A DNA stretch of 24,511 nt from an uncultured Oscillospiraceae bacterium (GTDB lineage: Bacteria > Bacillota > Clostridia > Oscillospirales > Ruminococcaceae): assembly GCA_934446565.1 (NCBI GenBank), contig CAKSEO010000037.1, positions 1 through 24,511 on the forward strand, given 5' to 3'. A program made the translations under genes and the position numbers. The first letter of the stretch is position 1. Each line of letters opens with the position of its first letter. Under the pieces are notes generated by a model. The model saw only the letters and a program-made list of their open reading frames with translations. It was not told the DNA's origin and did no database searches. Positions 22,655-24,511 of the stretch are shown here, in pieces.

Positions 22655-23953
22655 TCAGCCGAGTGTATACGTTCCACCCTCCGATTCAAATGTTATATGG
22701 CCTAAAATCTCAAGCTCCGTGAGCGCTTCGACGGTCTGTGAGTACGGAAGCCCGGTCTTGTCTACCAGTCCATCGACCGTGATAGGCGCGGCTGCTATTA
22801 TTCTTATCAGCCTTGATTGTATCTCGTTGAGCTCGGCAAATATCTCCGGGGCTATGACAGTTTTGTGCGCAGCGGATCCACTGGGTTTTCCCGGTTCTTC
22901 GGATCTGTGGGATTTTTCAGGGTCGGATGGGTCTACCGGTTTAGGAACCTCTGCTGACGATTTGGGCGGCTTCTCTGGGGGCGGTGTACGCTTTGGAATT
23001 GTTTGCTGTTTCCTTTCTCCGGGTTGTACGGCGGAGCGTGCGGTGATTCCAGGCTCGCTGCGGAGCTGATTCAGGAAGTGGTACATGTATTCCTTTGCGA
23101 TATCCAGGTAGTCGAAAACCGGTATGGCTCCCTCGCGCAGGAACGGAACAACTCCGGCGCAGCTTTCCCGGGTGATGTCGCTTGGAGGTACGCAGAACAG
23201 GTCACGACCCTGTTCGACGGCGTGATTCGCGGTTATAAGACAGCCACTGCGGGTGGATGCCTCCACGACGAGCGTTCCTAGCCCAAGTCCGGAAATCATG
23301 CGGTTGCGCTGGTGGAAGTAACGCCCCTCTACTCCGGCGTGGGGAAGAAGCTCGGAAATAATTGCTCCGCCGCCCTCAACGATGCGGCGCTTGAGCATCT
23401 CGTTTTCTGCCGGGTAATTCACGAGCTGACCGCAGGCGAGAACTCCTATTGTGGGAGTACCGTGCTCGACTGCGCAGGAGTGTGCCACTGTGTCGATACC
23501 AACTGCCAGACCGCTGACGAGCACTGTCCCGAGCCGGGCAAGATTTCCGCAGAGCATGCGGGCAGCCCTCCGGGCGTATTCCGACGGCTGCCGGGGACCT
23601 ACCACCGCGATGGAAACCGCGTTGTCAAGGCATTCGAGCGAACCCCGCACGAACAGCACGATTGGCGGGGAGTAGATGTTGCGGAGAAGCTCGGGGTATT
23701 CCGGGTCGTCAAGAGTGATGATTCGTATGTCATGCTGCTCGCATTCCTGGATTATCTGGTTGACTTCGCGGCTGCGGGTGGTACGGGCACGCTGCTTTTC
23801 GGCGTCGGACAGCCCAGGGCATTTCCCGTCGCGTATAGCGCAGGCGAGTTCCTCCGCGGAATCGAAGTGCTCAAGCAGCTCGGTGGTCTTGCGGTTGTAT
23901 GGGTTCATCACAAGTAGAAGCCACAGCCAGACTTCTGTTGTTGAGGGTTTCAT
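22655..23953 (-). CDS. dprA: DNA processing protein DprA (Smf)
   Basis: DprA binds incoming single-stranded DNA during transformation and loads RecA. The N-terminal region (to about 70) is helical. The Rossmann-like core contains AVVGPRQPSEYARRAA, SGLAVGIDTVAHSCA, FHQRNRMISGLGLGTLVVEAS and TRSGCLITANHAVEQGRDLFCVP, all family hallmarks. A Pro/Lys/Ser-rich linker of about 65 residues (from about 302) leads to the C-terminal winged helix (about 370-432). At 432 aa it is longer than B. subtilis DprA because of this linker. AGGAG precedes ATG. It lies 50 bp after a small membrane protein gene. topA, a frequent downstream neighbour, is absent. Confidence 0.95.
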   Translation of the reverse strand: MKPSTTEVWLWLLLVMNPYNRKTTELLEHFDSAEELACAIRDGKCPGLSDAEKQRARTTRSREVNQIIQECEQHDIRIITLDDPEYPELLRNIYSPPIVLFVRGSLECLDNAVSIAVVGPRQPSEYARRAARMLCGNLARLGTVLVSGLAVGIDTVAHSCAVEHGTPTIGVLACGQLVNYPAENEMLKRRIVEGGGAIISELLPHAGVEGRYFHQRNRMISGLGLGTLVVEASTRSGCLITANHAVEQGRDLFCVPPSDITRESCAGVVPFLREGAIPVFDYLDIAKEYMYHFLNQLRSEPGITARSAVQPGERKQQTIPKRTPPPEKPPKSSAEVPKPVDPSDPEKSHRSEEPGKPSGSAAHKTVIAPEIFAELNEIQSRLIRIIAAAPITVDGLVDKTGLPYSQTVEALTELEILGHITFESEGGTYTLG

Positions 23954-24003
23954 TGTATCACTCCTGTTTGTTTAAGCATCGTTATTTTTCGCGGTAAAAT
24001 TAT

Positions 24004-24423
24004 TTATTCGTTTTTCTGCGTTCCGGCAGGGCGTTCACCTAAAAGCCAGATACCGAACGCTGCAAGAAAAATGGCAGGATACACTATAAGCGATAAAGAG
24101 ATAATGGAAAGCATACCGGAATTGAAGTGCCATGCGCCGCTGACCGCCGCGTCAATAAGTTTTAAGACGATTCCGGCAGCCAGGGAGGGCACACCGGTAC
24201 ATATCCAGAATTTCAATGTTCCCGGTCCGTCAAGCCAGCTGCGTGTTTTAAAAAGCCTGAAAGTGCGCACTGCCCCGGCAATATGCCCGGTAAGCACCAG
24301 CAAAGCAATGAACCACCCGATAACGGAAGAAAGCCCGATAAGAGCAGAGCACCCGAAAGCGCCAAGGCAGCAGGCCAGTATGCTGCCGAGAATAAGCAGG
24401 ATAACTGCGGAAGCCTTTTTCAT
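24004..24423 (-). CDS. Hypothetical four-helix membrane protein, 139 aa
   Basis: Hydrophobic segments lie at about residues 6-24, 27-50, 70-88 and 103-127. The short hydrophilic parts include a basic loop (RTFRLFKTRSW, 53-63) and a charged C-terminus. I recognise no family. The start is supported by GGAAAGGCGG shortly before ATG. It is likely cotranscribed with dprA, because no terminator or promoter was seen in the 50-bp gap. A link to competence is not shown. Confidence 0.75.
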   Translation of the reverse strand: MKKASAVILLILGSILACCLGAFGCSALIGLSSVIGWFIALLVLTGHIAGAVRTFRLFKTRSWLDGPGTLKFWICTGVPSLAAGIVLKLIDAAVSGAWHFNSGMLSIISLSLIVYPAIFLAAFGIWLLGERPAGTQKNE

Positions 24424-24454
24424 GATTGCCGCCTTTCCATTGTCCTATAATTAC

Positions 24455-24482
24455 ATTATATCACAAATTCCGTTAGATTCAA
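24455..24482 (-). promoter_or_regulatory. Promoter of the membrane protein-dprA operon
   Basis: On the minus strand TTGAAT (24477-24482) and TATAAT (24455-24460) are separated by 16 bp, about 30 bp before the ATG at 24423. Confidence 0.7.
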
Positions 24483-24511
24483 GTTTTTTCGGAGGATTTC
24501 CCATCATTGAC

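Overview
The window reads as a chromosomal segment from a Gram-positive, moderate-GC member of the Firmicutes, most likely class Clostridia and a Ruminococcus/Oscillospiraceae-type bacterium. This is an inference from gene content: a dimeric-type glycyl-tRNA synthetase, the rpmH-rnpA-yidD-yidC-jag block, a der/plsY/gpsA group, a four-cysteine L32, near-consensus sigma-A promoters (TTGACA-17-TATAAT) and strong AGGAGG-type ribosome binding sites. No rRNA, tRNA, CRISPR array, insertion sequence or integrase was seen.

Layout. 1-48: a double-hairpin palindromic element at the left edge. 250-1623 (+): glyS with its own promoter and terminator. 1688-2287 (-): a two-pass membrane protein. 2553-2759 (+): a 68-aa DUF6514-like protein. 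2846-4340 (-): a VTC-type polyphosphate polymerase domain protein overlapping a DUF4956 membrane protein. 4629-8158 (+): rpmH, rnpA, yidD, yidC, jag. 8216-14840 (-): one long run, der, a YcxB-like membrane protein, plsY, gpsA, an Abi_2/HEPN protein and a TerB_N/TerB_C protein. 15039-17313 (-): rpmF, a small P-loop protein and pgi. 17552-18127 (-) and 18252-19370 (+): a lipoprotein divergent from a THUMP-domain RNA methyltransferase. 19460-22617 (+): a membrane transglutaminase and a DUF58 protein. 22655-24423 (-): dprA behind a small membrane protein.

How the genes work together. Most of the window is housekeeping: translation (GlyRS, L34, L32, Der), tRNA and rRNA processing or modification (RnpA, THUMP methyltransferase), membrane protein insertion (YidC, YidD, Jag), phosphatidic acid synthesis (GpsA makes glycerol-3-phosphate, PlsY acylates it) and glycolysis (Pgi). 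The accessory-looking part is the tail of the der operon. There a predicted HEPN RNase of the abortive-infection Abi_2 family sits 42 bp behind gpsA and is followed by a 663-aa protein that appears to carry TerB_N and TerB_C domains. An intrinsic-terminator-like hairpin lies between the two. This pair is the best candidate here for an undescribed conflict or phage-defence module; everything about its function is inference. Other points of interest are a pseudoknot-like RNA structure before a transglutaminase gene that lacks a visible Shine-Dalgarno, a YidC with a roughly 200-residue extracytoplasmic insertion, and a short in-frame 9-bp tandem repeat in the DUF58 gene.
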